A stretch of DNA of 64,000 nucleotides from Macropodus opercularis (GCA_030770545.1 CM061105.1:15428501-15492500); one strand, 5' to 3'. Numbered from the stretch's first letter, positions 1 to 13,860 are shown. Notes: a model not told the origin generated them from the letters alone. A program made the numbers and translations.

Positions 1-99
1 CTCTTCCACCATCCATTGATCATATGACTTTATGTTGTTCAGTCGGCCTTTGTCTTTTAAGCTTAAACTTAAATGAACAACACTAGATTCTAGAGTTAC

Positions 100-3000
100 C
101 TTTGGCTAATGTCTTCTTCTCGTTGTCTCCACTGACTTGCACACACTCGTGCTCCATCTCTTCAAATTTAAGGCGTGCAAGGATTTCCTCCAGGTGCCTG
201 ACGATGTCGGAGAAGGATGGACGTAGTTTAGGATCCATCTGGGAGAGGAAACACAGACCAAGTTTTTTTTTGCTAAATTTGAAAATGTCTTTATGAACAG
301 TGTAGTGTATTAGGAAAAACAATACTCCTAAAAGACAGGATTGACATGGACGAAGACACAGAAGCCAAGAACCTATGAATGACAATTAGGATCTGATCAC
401 CAAGACCGAGGCGGGGGAAGAAGGGAGGGAGCCTATAGAGGATCGATCAGCAGGGTGCTCCTATATCCTTAATGCCGTCATCCCTGTGAAACTCCTGTGA
501 AGTTATGCCAAGTTAAAAAAAGTTCACAGGTTCATTTCTGTAATTATGATGTTAACAAAACTAAACCGAAGAAGTTTAATGTGTTGATTTGATTAATAGT
601 TGTCAGAAAATATGTATGATTAAGTTTGAAAAGCTCAGTCTGCCAAATGACTGATCCGGCTTTTAGAGAAAAGACGCCCAGGCAGAGTGAAATCTGATTA
701 CAGACATAATAAGATTTTCCCTTTATTTCTGAACAAATGGATACAAGTTATGTAAGAAATAAACAGGGACAGGAGAAACTCCTTCAGCTAACCCCGGCTG
801 ACATTTAGATCAGAGCATTTGTATCCACATGGAGAAACAGAGACATCAGCAAGAAGACTCAGAGGAAATCATTAAGTTACATAATAGCTACTTGACATGT
901 CTTGTTCAGTTCAGTTGGTTCCTTCCTTTAATAATCTGAGAATGAGATGAGTGAGTGGTGGACTCACGTTACAGCAGTTGAACGCCAGCTGGAGGAAGTC
1001 TGGTGGACAGTCTCCAACCATGTGCTGGAACGTGTGGTAGTCCAGGCCGAAGTTCTGGGAGTTTAGAAATACAGAATCGAAGTCAAACAGGAAACTCATA
1101 TTTACCTCTCTGACCAAAAGGGATAAAGACACAGACAGAGCGTCATAACGGTTTGACATACTGCGACTGCTCTGCCAAAAGCCAGCTTCGTGTCAGGCTA
1201 ATCCTCCTGAAGCTTTGCTGCTGACTGCCAAGCTCTCTGATGGTTGCAGACTATCACGAACTGGCAACCAAAGACTCATTTCCGAGCCTGGATCACTTTA
1301 AAGCCTGGCTTAGCGGCGAAATAATCCACAGTGAGATGCAAGATCATTTCTAACCGTTATCAAATTTAATTCATTCACACCCACTTCTAAGTAAAAGCTA
1401 AAAGAATTGAGTCTGTGATCTCCTCCTAATTAACTAAGCGGGGTGACCACAGATCAACCAGTGTAGAAAAGACAGAGATGCGCAGTCACCTCAGTGCGAG
1501 GAAGGAAGTCTGGGTCAGCCTGGATTCTGGCAATGATCTCACACAGGATTATTCCATAGGAAAACACATCGGCCTAAAAACAGACACAAAGCAAAGGATA
1601 TTCCTGTGTCACTGTTTGTGAAGGTTTCTAAAAACGGAAACCTTGTATTTTCCTTGCATCAGTAATAAAACTGTGAATCACATAAACACCTGTGAAATCT
1701 GGAATTAGTGGAAACTGTAAATTATAACTGTTGTTTGCTCTGTCTAGGATCCAGCCTACACCACCAGACGTCAGGTGCTACAAGGTGCTGACTTTACCTT
1801 CTCATTGTAGGGTTCATCCCTCAGCACCTCTGGAGCCATCCAGAAAGGAGAACCGACGACTGACAGCTTCTCTCCTTCAGCACTAAACACAACACGCACA
1901 GAATATTTGACATGTCATCTAGTTCAGCCGAGGAACATCACAGACTTTGAGCTGCCTCTTGAACTCTGCATTCCTGCCTGAGTCATGGAAAAACACCATG
2001 TTTACAAAGTGCATCTAACCAGAGGAAAAAGCAGCATCACATAAATGAGGAAGTAAAGCGAAGTGTGGCTACATCCTGCATCAAAGATGTTTACGTCCGT
2101 AAGCTTTGCAGTATAATATTCTTAGACCCTGCAGTTTTTGTTGATAAAGACTCCTTACAGATTAGCAGGGATCTTCTCTGCCAGGCCAAAGTCTCCAACC
2201 ACCGCCGTGTAGCCGTAGTCTTCACATTTGATGAGGCAATTCTGTAAATGCAGAAGATGTCATTTTTACATGTCTGGTTCAGGAAGTTCAAAACCCTTTT
2301 GTGGTTTAACAATGTCAAACCTCCACTTCCTAGTTGACCCAAGGACACAATGCGCTGCTGCAAAAGACTGACTCATCTTCACCCTAGAAGTAAATGTTTG
2401 TAAATCTCCTCTGTCTGAGTGATCATCAATAAACTAACAGTGTTTTTAAAACTTCTCCCACCGTGACGACCTGCTTATCATGGATGAGCTACAAGTAAAC
2501 GGACTATGAGACGGATTATCACATCTGAGAACGACACTGTGTTGTAAGAGGACGAGGTCAGCAGATTGAATTGACACAGCAGTACAGCACATACTGTATG
2601 TTGTGTACTATACGCGAGAATAAACACGTGTTTACTAAACCAAAAACACGTGTAGCTCACCTTGGAGGTGAGGTCCCGGTGGAAAATGCCTTTGGAGTGC
2701 AGGTAGGCCAGACCGCTGGCGACGTCACAGGCCAGTTTCACTCTGCTGGGCCAACTCAGGTGTTTGTTGCTGTCTAGAAGCTGCTCGAGGTTTCCACCAT
2801 TGATGTACTGGACACGGGAACAAATTCAACTTCATGTGGACAGACGAATGCACCATAAACAGACATATTTCCAAAACACTGGCATAGCAGCAAAAGGACA
2901 GTTTGTGAACAGATCTTTATGAACACACAAGGCTCAGAATATTAATAGCTGACATTCATTAATTAACTCAGTGCTCCCTTGTCTGCATATTTAACCAGAG

Positions 3001-6000
3001 CAGCAGAACAGAGTCTTTGTAGAACACTGGGCTGACTGGGTTTGTAGTAGGGACGTCTGCTGTCTGAGCTCACAGACTGGGTTGCTCCAGCGCGACTACA
3101 GATGGCTGGCTGTCCGCCGCTCACACTGGCTGAATGTACTCAGCCCGGTTGTTCAATCTGCTGACAGAACTGGTCCCTTTCGTCAAATGTGAACCATCTG
3201 ACCACTGTACAGGCTGGAGAGTAGACCGTCAACACTGTCAATCGGCTCAGTGGGTCTTAACCAAATACAACGACTGTGCTGAGTTTTTAATCTCAATCAA
3301 ATCAATTGCAGACCAGTGCAAGATTAAAAACTCAGTACTGGTCTGCAACTGATTTTAAAAATAAAAAGAATTAGAAACATAAAGGAAGACAATGAACAAT
3401 TAACCCTCAGACTAATCTGACTTGCTTCCTTTATCATCAATCGAGGTTGGAGCCATTTTATTCTCAAGCTCACGTTAAATTCATGCACCTGCTATGTCAA
3501 CTAAGTGTATGACAGTACAGTCATGTTTAAAACTGCCTGGAGCTTCCTCCCACTGTGATGTTCATGATATACCGGTAATTACTTGACACAGTACAAGTTT
3601 GAGCCTTGCCGTGATCCTGTACCTAGGAAATGAGAAATATACGACTGGGCTCAACTGTTGCGGAAGCTGATCTGTTTCACTGTGTGTCAGGTTATAGCCG
3701 AACAAAAGAACCTTTGTTTGCCGTTAGGAGCAGCTTCAATCAGCAGAATAATCCTACTATGGGTCACGATTTACCATTAGCCCAGATCATGACTGCGGAA
3801 GCATTTGCTATAAGGTACGTTTGACTGAGTGTCAGCAGAAACAGAACAAAGCTGTTTAGATCTATTAAAAGTACATTTTATAGCTTCATTTATGGACCAT
3901 GTTTGTTTCTTATAACGTCCATCCAAGTGCTTCACATATTTGCAATGTGGGGACATGACCATTTTCTTGTGGCTTTAAAAAACGAAACCACAAACAAACA
4001 ATATCACTAACAAACTGCGATAACTTTACTGACTACAATCGCAACATAATCTCTAGACCTCACAGCTATAAAAAGACAAGCATGGACGCTGGGGTGTCCC
4101 CTGTGCAGCTGCAGAGACTTGTTTGCCTGTCAAAGCATCAATAAGCATATTCACTACGCAGCATCATTACCTACGTGTGTGTTTAGGTAACAACAGTTTA
4201 CAGCGTGTTTGTTTCTCTGAGTGCACAAATTGTCAATACTGACTGTTTTTAAGACAATATTGTTTCAATACTGAAACGTACTTTGTCAACGACAGAAACT
4301 GCAAAACGTTTAACGCTTAGAATATATAGAACCAAGACATGTTTGCCAGTTCTGCATCAACAATATTAACAATTATTGTCTTTCTGTTGATCGGTGGGAG
4401 GAACCGTAGCAGGAGCTATTGAGGAGTGATTCCAGACACCTCGTTCATTTACGATCATGTCAAGTTTAAATGTTGTTCTCTTCAGAACGGAGACAATTAG
4501 ATCGGACATCGAGTCAAACTAACCTCGTCTTCCTTCATTAGCTGCATATCTACAATTTCCTGAGGCTACTTGATGCCTATCGCAGCCTCTGTTTTATCTC
4601 TGTCGTGCACACAGAAAGACCAAAAGAACATTCGCTGGCTAAATATGAAGCATGTGCAGCCTGAAACACACTAATGCTGTATAACACCACACACCAGCTT
4701 TAATTAGGCTGCCTGTGTCAAATTCTGTCTCCCCCACATTCTCACACAGACAAATGGGTGTTGTGTTGTGAACATGCAGTTCTTTTGGCTTGCTGCAGGG
4801 TGTTGGGCTACTGTGATGATGATATTCACCTGAAAATAGCAAGAAAACTGAAATAGCACTGAACCTCACCCATGAGAAGGACTTGATTGCTGTACTATAA
4901 ACATGCCAGTGTACCGCATACTGTTAGGAGAGCTACTTGAACCTAGCATACAGTGTGTCTGACTTACCTCCATCAGTGCGTGAAGCTGGCCCTCATGGAC
5001 ACACACTCCCTTAAACCTGCAAAACCATAAACAAAATCATACAAAGTGAAAGCCACAGATGATGTGTGAACGATATTGCAAGAAAACAAAACACCTGCAC
5101 GACCTTTTGTGCAGAGAGATACCAGAGAAATATAGTTAACAAAACATTAAAATGCCACCGGGCAAGACCGGACAAGTGGATTTTTGTCTGCCTTACCCTG
5201 CAACCTCCATTCCACAGCATCTACAGTGTCTCTCCCTCCACTTTGCCTATCAATTTCTACATTCCTCAACTGCCATGCTTCAACTTGATACTTGATGACA
5301 AGGCATTTGTGATGGGCTGATGGGTTTTGATCTTTGTGAGATCAAGAGGCTGGAAAAGCCTGAGACCCCCCCCCCCCCCAACTGAAATATGTGCATATGT
5401 GCTGAACAACATTTGTGCTCACAGGCCTCTGAAACTTCGAAGTCTTCAACACTGAAAGGCCTCCTAATTCCAGAGGCAATTAAAAGGTCAACTCTGTGAG
5501 ACCTTGTTAGAGTCGAGCTAACAATGAGCGCCTTAGTGTCTGCTCGTTAACACAGACACACGCACAATCCACCAGGCGTGCCAACAAAGATGGCATTGTA
5601 AAAAGACACTGTGCACACATAGATATTTATGCATGTATGTGCATGCTCAGAAACACCCCCACAGGCAGCCAGAAGCCCAAAGCTTATATAGTGACTCTGA
5701 CAGAAGGAAAACATCAACACCACTCGGCTGCGTGTCACAGTGAGTGATTTTGATCCAGTTTCCCATGTCTTAAAAAAGCCCTGAGCATAGTTAGCTGGTT
5801 CTGCCTTCATTAGGAAGGCAACCACTTAACGTTCATGCCTACTCAATAAGAAATACTTATAACTGTTTTTAATAAATATGTAGTAATGTAGTAAATGCCT
5901 GCATCTCTTGATTTTGCTTTGAATACAATAACTATGTGTGTTTGCACACACTCCTCCACTTGTAACCGGTCAGTACAGAAAGCACAGTTTAAAGCAAAGA

Positions 6001-9000
6001 AGTGCCGTCTATCCAGGTTTAAATGGGCGGGACAGTATTCTGACGCTCTGCCCAATTACTCAGGCCAATCACTGACCCGAATCAGTTAAAAAATGTAACA
6101 CGACTGCAGCCTTGTCCCGTTCCCTTGAGACAGAAAGGGTCCTCCTTGCTTTCTGCCCTCAGGCAGCTGCTGCAGCTCTTAACAGGAGCTGACACTTTAT
6201 GAATTCCATTGTTAATGGCTTCTGTATTTGACACAGTTCTGTAAGCGGGTCACAACCACAGACCCGTGGCCGAGTGAGAGACAGTACACATGGGAGTACG
6301 AGATAGGGGTCGAGGCAAAAGAATTACAAAATATGAATTGGGAGGTGTGTTACAGGAAATTATTGAGATATAGAAACGACAGTGGACCAGATTGACCCTA
6401 TATTTAGCGTTAGCAGTTCATGAGTGATATTTATAAATGCAATCTAATTCCAATGGTGCAATATTTCTAAATGTCATATAAAATACAAAGCAAGTCTTTT
6501 TTTGATCAAGTAAATGACAGCAAATAATCTTACTTAGTTTACAAAGGAGCTCATACTACGATAATGCAGTGATCAACTACAACAACAACCGTTCTGCTGT
6601 TAAGCTATGCTGACGAAGCTTAACTTCAATAAAACGTAACCAACCTGAGTATGTTTGGATGTGAAAGTCGGTTCATTAGTTGCACCTCTCGCAACATGTT
6701 AGCACGGTTGCTGCTGAGCTTGTTCATCTTCAGAGCCATAACTTGGTCTGAAGCCCGATGACGTACCTGGAAAAGAGCAAAATAACGTCACATCAAAACA
6801 TGCTGGTTCAACAACGGCTTCATCCTGCTGCTTTACATTATTCCAAGCAACCGTTTTTAGAAATTTGACTGTGTATAAGGGCCGTGGACAGTGTGAAACA
6901 ACGCTGAATATTCAGCTCATGCACTGGGTAAACAGAGAAGGAGAAAGGAAAGCAACACATATACGAGAACTGAAATGAGGTCAGTCACTGCTGCCCAGCC
7001 GTGATAAAATAGATGCTTTAATCCCATGCTGTACAATCAATTTTGTATTATTGCACACTAAGAGTTTAGTTTCCATCTACTGTAAATGGCATCAGCCAGT
7101 CCCCTGAGCATAATATAGCAGGTTGGTAATGGGTTTTCACAATTAAAAATTAAAGAATTGTGAACAACATGAGTCTTTTGTGCTGAGCAAGAAATACAAC
7201 AACAATCATAACATGGATCTAATAATGCGCATTTAAAGTTTACACTCATAAAGTGAAAAGCTCTCCAAAAGAGCGCTGAGCTTATTTAATCTCTGTATCC
7301 CAGCAATAACCCAACACGAATGGCACGTGCATGCGTTACTTTTAAAGGGAGGGAGACCCACGCTGCACCTCATTCTCTGGTAATTGCTGATACCACTACA
7401 CAGCCTGAAATAGAAAGGTCACCTCAGGTCGTCACACACTGTAAGTTTCAGAGATGCCGCAACGCATTAATTACCAAGAATATAGATTCTTCTAAATGTA
7501 CTCATGCTCACACGAAAGTAGGAGATATGAAACGTCGAACCACAGCAGGCAGCGGCCTGAATGACTGAGCTGCTGCAGAGTGTCTGGCTTTCCTACATGT
7601 GCTCATTCACTTCCTGGCAGCAGAAACATATTCAGACTGTGTAGAGGTAGACATCACTCAGCAACAAAGAGCCTTAACAAACATTATCAACAGGTCCAGG
7701 CAGCGAATAAAGAACGAGGCCCCGTGTCAAGTGTCACAGATACTGTACATGCAAAGCAGAGGTTCAGTATCACGTTAGTGTGAAGCTATAGTTTTATTCA
7801 TGCTCCCGCACATTTAACCACGCATTATACATCAAATAGCAGGTTTTCATACTGCACGTGTGAGCTGACAATAAACTTTGTCTTTCTCAGGTACCAGGAT
7901 GGCTTTAGTCATTTTCACTACATACAGCTGTCTAACAAAGGCTTTTTAAAGCACATTACATCCTCACTTCCATGGTGCACTGGCAGCACAATAAATGGGA
8001 AGTATAGCTGACAAGAAGAAGGGAACTGAAAGTTGGGACGAGGTCAATATGGATTAGATGACTGAAATATACTGTTGAGGTAAACAGTATATAGACACTT
8101 AGATATGATAGAAAAACAACATGTCTGACAGTTTATGAAGGTGTAAGACCATAAAGGAGGATGCAGTCTGGTTTAGGGAAGCTCTCTGTGCCCTGTCTCC
8201 ATCTGAGACACAAAACTCTCTCTGTTCAAGTTCAAAGGAAGGGCTCGGCTATAAGAGCCGACAGTCTCCACCACAGGACAGGAGAAACAACAGATGGCCA
8301 CTCTTCTGAAGTTCTCCTCCCCCACATCCGTCTGTCTTCACATCCCCCCATCTGCATGTATTCCTGATCCCCCTCTTTCTCCTCCTCACTGTGGCCCCCA
8401 ACAGTCATCACAAATCCCCATCTTTGCCAGCAGTGGTAGGATCTTCCTCCCCCATCTTTCCACTCTCCACGCTTGCATGCTCCTCTCCAGAACGCGCCTG
8501 TTAACCACTAGACATTTCTGGAAGACATACGCCTTTCTCCTACAAGCTCGTTGTCCTTTATCCAACCCATGAGCTGGGAAACTAACTCTGAAAACGCTCT
8601 TCCACCCTGTCAACTACACCTCCACCCAAACCCCACTATCATCCCTTCTACAGTCTTCCCACCTCAACTCATCACAAGCTTTTTCTCCTCTGGCTCCTTC
8701 TCATCCTCTCTCATCACTCATTTGTTGCTCTTTTATTCCTACTATTAAACTTGACTGAGGTTTTCATCACTATGCAGACATGTGCTGCTCTTTTACGTCT
8801 TCTTCCAACTCTCTAGCAGTTATTTCTCACAGAAAAGAAAAAAATGTTGACAGGGAATTCCCATGCGGTTGAGGGAAGACAGGCTCTAGAGGACAAGGTG
8901 GATGCATTTGTCTTAGAAGTTTACAGAGCTGAGCAATTTAGCAAATTCCAATCTGAATAATTTGCATAAGCGCCACACTCAAGTGAGAAAACAATTGCTT

Positions 9001-10692
9001 ACAGGCACTTTTCAACTTTCCTAAAACAATTAATGGTTTGTCTGTTGTGCATAATGTGAGAGAACAGCATTCAGATCAGTTCTAATTAACTACCAGCACA
9101 GCTGCAAACTAATCACTGCTTAATCAAAAGTGGTCATACTCAATGTTTTATGCCGAAAATGAGAATGTCATTCACTGACCTTGCAGGCTGTTCTGTTGTG
9201 TGTTTGTGATGTTTTTTGTGGTTTGCAGTGTTGTGTATTGTGAATAGCTTGTGTATATACAAGTCACAGCGGGTTGTTTATGACAGCTGGCACTCCCAGC
9301 GCACAACAGGTCAGTAAACCACAGACTTAATGTGGCCCAATAGGGCTAATAAATGTTTTATTAAAATATGCATTGGCCTGCTCTAACCCTGACCTTTGAA
9401 ATTAGCTTGGGTCATTGCTAACCACATGCACAACGCTCAGACATCACCGATAGCTGTCAGACACTATTGACAGTCTCATCAATCAGCCCACCCCAATTTG
9501 TAACCCAACTAAAAGCCACAGTGGAAACTGAATGTCAAACGAGTTTATCGCTGCAGCTGAAACAACAATTACAAAGATGTTCAGTAGATGACTTCTTGTT
9601 TTCACATGAATGCATGTATCACATCAAAACCATGTGAAATGAAATGTTATCAGTCAGGAGATGATTCTCTGCCTCACACTAGTGGTGCTCAGCATGAGTC
9701 CTATAGTCACACTGCATCAACTGAGCAATGCAGGCATTTCCCCTAAACAGCAGCCTTACATACAACAAGACATTTCTCTGCTCATTTTGATTAAAAGCTT
9801 TAGTAAAACAAAACAAATAGTATTTTAGTGAGTCCACGTGAGTCTAACATGACCTGAAAATGTCTGCAAGACACTACAGAGTGATTAACTCACATACCAC
9901 ACTTACAAGATCACACCAGACGACTTCTCATAACGTAGAAATGGAATGTTTTCCATTATATCTATATATATGCGCTAATGGAGTAGGACATGGCTTTTCA
10001 CAAACAAGGGAAAAAGAAATCAATTTTGTTGTCAAATCGACACAAATAATGTGAGAGATTGACTGACGTGGTAAAACACAGATGGATTTATGAAATGAAA
10101 AGGAAGTAGTGCAGTTGCAACAATCAATGTCCGAAAAGTAGGAGAATATCAAGCACATGTCAAAGAAGCCCCCACAAATATATGAGATAAAATAAAAGTT
10201 AAAACTCGTCTTTACACACCTTGAAGACATCAGAGAAGAATCCAGAGCCGATCCACTCACAGGTGAAATCATCGAGGCGCGTTAGACATGAAAAAGCACT
10301 GATGAGGGCTCTGTAGGACGACGGCCACACCCTGCCCACCTGACAACACAAAAACAAATGAAGCTTTTATACCACAACCCCACTTGCTTGTTTATGCAAA
10401 GGCACATTCACTATTCTGAAATGACCCAAGGACAAGCACAGAGCAAGAAAGTGGATTTGTTTTGCCCGCTATAAAGGCCTTGGCCGTTCTTTAACTGTAA
10501 ATACCTTAATAGTAAGACCTGTTCTTGTTAACCTTACCAAATTGATTGAAATAAAGAGGAATGACTGACCTGTTGAGGCGGACCCACGCCCACCTCGCAG
10601 CCCCCTACCCCTCCGATACCGTCTTTGTCCTCACTGAGGCGTTCAGGCCGTGTAGGGAGCCCAGCGATGGAGTTGCGTTTATTGCGTTCCAT
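100..10692 (-). CDS. tesk2: Testis-specific kinase 2 (TESK2-like dual-specificity kinase), C-terminal part outside window
   Basis: Ten coding segments on the minus strand, in transcript order: 10692-10570, 10339-10220, 6766-6645, 5016-4968, 2807-2661, 2241-2159, 1882-1798, 1573-1490, 1054-968 and 238-100. All have GT-AG borders and join without a frame break into 346 residues. The start ATG at 10692-10690 opens with MERNKRNSIAG, like mammalian TESK2. The kinase domain is visible in order: glycine loop GSGFFSDV (72-79), catalytic Lys94 in VMALKM, HRDLTSKNC (181-189, the TESK/LIMK form of the catalytic loop), DFG (204-206), activation-loop Ser226 in VVGSPFW and APE (231-233). The family phosphorylates cofilin on Ser3 and acts on actin and focal adhesions in the cytoplasm. 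Human TESK2 is 571 residues, so roughly the last 220, the non-kinase tail, lie left of position 1. TESK1 is the alternative, but exon after exon reads closer to TESK2 (for example FGLDYxxFQHMVGDCPPDFLQL). Confidence 0.95.
2808..4967 (-). other. tesk2 intron, no gene seen
   Basis: A 2.2-kb AT-rich intron between the exon ending GQLHALME and the one beginning YINGGN. Its only clear structure is the interlocked inverted repeat at 3279-3348, listed separately. Open frames here are short and unrelated to known proteins. Confidence 0.6.
3279..3348. repeat. Interlocked pair of perfect inverted repeats (order A-B-A'-B')
   Basis: Arm A is CTGAGTTTTTAATCT at 3279-3293 and its exact reverse complement A' is at 3321-3335. 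Arm B is TTGCAGACCAGT at 3306-3317 and its exact reverse complement B' is at 3337-3348. Because A' falls between B and B', the two stems cannot form as simple nested hairpins; as RNA they would make a pseudoknot-like fold. Function is unknown. A template-switch mutation in an AT-rich intron is a sufficient explanation. Confidence 0.85.
5017..6644 (-). other. tesk2 intron, no gene seen
   Basis: A 1.6-kb intron between the exon ending HPNILR and the one beginning FKGVC. Apart from the C14 tract I see nothing functional in it. Confidence 0.6.
5366..5379. repeat. Homopolymer C tract (14 bases)
   Basis: An uninterrupted run of 14 C inside a tesk2 intron. This is simple sequence; its length is likely to vary between individuals or with sequencing error. 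Confidence 0.95.
6767..10219 (-). other. tesk2 intron with pyrimidine-rich stretch
   Basis: A 3.45-kb intron interrupting the kinase domain between the glycine loop and the VMALK strand. Roughly 8,300-8,720 is strongly C/T-rich on the plus strand (purine-rich in the tesk2 sense), which leaves few stop codons and produces several spurious open frames. No protein similarity is evident. Confidence 0.6.
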
Positions 10693-10741
10693 GGCGACGT
10701 TAAAGACGGTGATTACCAGTGAGGGTAATACGGGAATTTTT
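10570..10741 (-). other. tesk2: tesk2 first coding exon with 5' UTR start
   Basis: The exon carries the tesk2 initiation codon at 10692-10690 and about 49 bases of 5' UTR upstream of it. An acceptor AG (read as ct at 10742-10743) bounds it upstream and a GTCAG donor bounds it downstream. The upstream acceptor has only a weak pyrimidine tract, so this border is less certain than the coding borders. Confidence 0.7.
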
Positions 10742-13525
10742 CTGTAATGCAACCACATGACAAAAGGGCTAGATTAGGTTAACAGTGCCGAGGGTCCCAC
10801 GGCAGCACAGCATTCGCTCAGTTTGTGTCCTGGGAGAACATCACACACACACAGGTTGAGGTTTAAATCTTAGGGCTGGATCCAAGATGTTTACTACTAA
10901 CCCAGATCCTCACTGGCTGTAACTGTAGTCGACCACGATGGGAGGGATTTCACATGTTTGACAGATGTATAACCAGTTCGTCAGAACCTAGAGAGAGCAA
11001 AGTGACACACTTAGAAATGACTCTAAAAGTTATAGCACATAATTGCAACTGTGCCTGTAAACTGTGTTTTGCCTACATATCAGTTAGACGAGCTGTTCTG
11101 CAGGCGCTGAATAATAATGGCTGCGATAGGGGCTGAGTGTCCAATTACAGTAGATGAGCCCAGGTCCTGCACTGTACTACTGAAAAACTTGTTCAACTGT
11201 TTCACTGAAATTACAATGTATTTAAATTAAAGTTATTTTATATTGTTTATAACTACAATAATGGATGAATCAGACTTAAAAAAGTGAGGATCAAATTATT
11301 TGAACTACGTCAAATGCAGGTACAGTAATAGACTGTAAAAACTGTGTCCATACGCCAGTAGCAGATGTATTATATCATGAAACACAAACTACTCCAACTA
11401 TGTACTAGTACAGTGATTGTAGAATTAATCTATGGCAAGCGCTCTACTTCCACATTTAATCTTAGTTTTTCCAATATAATAAATCATTGCAATACCTTCT
11501 CTCTGTTTCATGTAGAAACAACACACAACCCTGCAACAGCAGTTGCCACTAGAAGCAACAAGCTCAAACAAAATGATTCACAATTGTCCAGTTTGGATTC
11601 TCAGGGAAACTAAGCAACCATGAACATTAAGCCCTGTTCAGTTCCTTCCTTGGTGATGACAACACATACGCTTAATGGCACAGTCAGTTTGAACTGTTTC
11701 TTTATTTCCAACCAACAGCTACAGTTAGGGCCAATCACTCAAAAGTTATACTGGCAAATTGGTTGATTGTCTATGAATAGATATGTTCTTAAAGCAAACA
11801 TGAAAATAATTCTTCAGTTCTACTTAACTGCCAGACTTTCAAGCTGTTGTCAGCAGTTAATTTATTTTAAACTGAGTTTAGTGTTGTGTCATTCTGTAGG
11901 CTAATATGTCTTTCTCCACACACAACGTGAATTCATTTTACTCATGTTTACTGTGTACACAGGATATTACCAGAATAGTTCAGTCAGCTGTGATTCTCCA
12001 AACTGAGAGGAACAAGGCAAAAAGCACAAAACCCACAGCTTTTAAAATAAAGAAGCTAACATTAAACAGAAGCCCAAAAGTCAGTCTTTGACCCAGATGA
12101 GTTCACCTTAGATCAGACTCTAAAAACAGCCTTGAGATGATATAGCCAGATTATGCTTTACTTCCCTAACATTACATCACAGACACTAGACTGACTAGAC
12201 TTAGTTACTGTAGACGTACTGGACCACTTCCGAGATCATTCCCTGTCCCAGTCACATCCATAAAAGGCTTTTCATGCTCCTCTTTCTTGGTTCTCTTTAA
12301 TGACACCTCATCTACTTGTTTAAATGCTACAGCACAGATAAAAATTCAGACCCTAAGTGCCAACTCAAGATTTCTAGATATAATTTTAGCATTTTTTCTA
12401 TTTAAGACTGAGAACAGAGACGCTGGATAAAGATATATCAAAACGTAAAATTCAGCATCTGTGTCAGCACACCCACATCCTTCTGACTAAACACAAACAT
12501 CCTACACTTACTAGAATTCCATGTAAATGATTGTTAAGTCTGACTTGACACAATGTGGGTGGGTAAAAAATAACTTGTTGGATAATGTCCTTAAGCAAAA
12601 TAAACTTTTGACACCCACATCTAGCCTAAACAAAAAAAACTAAACCCAAAAGCAGAGATGACTATAACATGCTATGAAATAATGCAAAGACCTGTAATAT
12701 TCAGCAGCACGACAACCCACTATGCTGCTGGAAATCATATTCATGCAATGAGTTCAAAGAAAAACACAGGCCAGCATTCATTACTATGTTTGTTTCCAAA
12801 CTATACCCTGTGGCCCATGTTCAAAGTGATGCATTTACGCCACCACACTAAAAGGATTATGCATAAAAAAGGTGGAAATTTAAAAGGAAGCCTTTTCTTG
12901 GTCTGTAAAATGTGGCTTGTTGCTACTTCAAAACAGATGGGACATGTCTGAAGCTGCCTCAGGCAAAATGTTGTACCAGTGGTTTGGGGGCCTGAACACC
13001 ATCCAGCTGTGGCCCAGTGGATTACAGGCAGCAGAAACTGTCAGCCCCCAAAAAAGCCCAAGTGATGTTAAAATGATAGGCTGCAAGAGTTAGTTATCCC
13101 CAAAGCCTGGGAGGCATTGAATGGGAGAGCATTAGTTTGAGGCATGCATCCATGATCCATTATTAAAAACAAACATTACTATATGTATTAGTCTAAGCTA
13201 AGGGAGAATTCCTCTGCGTTATTATTATTTATTCAGCTAAAGTGAATCTCAGCCACTTATCTAGTGATATATGAGCCGCTGCATGCCTGCCATTCTTCAA
13301 GGCTTTAAAGTAAGTAGGCAGCTACTGTGAAGAAAATGCTCATTATACCACAAACAACGAGAGTAAATACCGTCACAGAGCCCTGAAAGTGCAGGTTACA
13401 CCAACTGGGGGTGGACAGAACCAGAAGCAGCAGGATTAACGTGTTAGCGAGCAACACATGTAAACCGAGCAGCTGCAACGGTCCCTGGGCTCCGGTTTGT
13501 GCTCCCTGCCTCGCTCCTCACTTAC
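10742..13525 (-). other. tesk2 first intron, no gene seen
   Basis: A 2.8-kb AT-rich sequence between the untranslated first exon and the ATG-bearing exon. I see no coding exon, recognisable repeat or RNA gene. Confidence 0.55.
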
Positions 13526-13860
13526 CTTTCGTCATTTCATACAGATGTTCGCACGAACGGTCCGAGCTGGGTCCCATGTCTGCCCGCGGAGGCATTTATC
13601 GAGAACGGCGAGCTAACGCGGCTAGCTCGGCTAACTGGCCACTTTGTTTGTCAACAAAACTCGAGCTACGCAAAGAGCTCGCGGACATTAGTCGAGACCC
13701 AAGCAGCGCGCACACAGCGAGACGTTTCCTCACGTGTCCCCACGACTGACCCCCAGCCCGTCGTCCGTCCGTCTAGTTTGCTCAAAGGAGCAAAGTGCGA
13801 TGTTTTCTTGAGCAGCCGGGGTAATATTTCAGACGCCTGCTGCTGTTTGACAGCTCCGTC
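13526..13860 (-). promoter_or_regulatory. tesk2: tesk2 untranslated exon 1 and CpG-rich promoter
   Basis: A CpG-dense block on the minus strand ends in a consensus donor, AAAG|GTAAGTGAG, at 13526/13525. That fits a noncoding first exon spliced over 2.8 kb to the exon at 10741. Just upstream, on the far side for a minus-strand gene, are a GC box (ccccgccc, 13893-13900) and a CCAAT motif (13925-13929). Together they suggest transcription starts near 13,830-13,870; the exact start is not visible. There is no TATA box at the expected place, as is usual for a CpG-island promoter. Confidence 0.6.
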
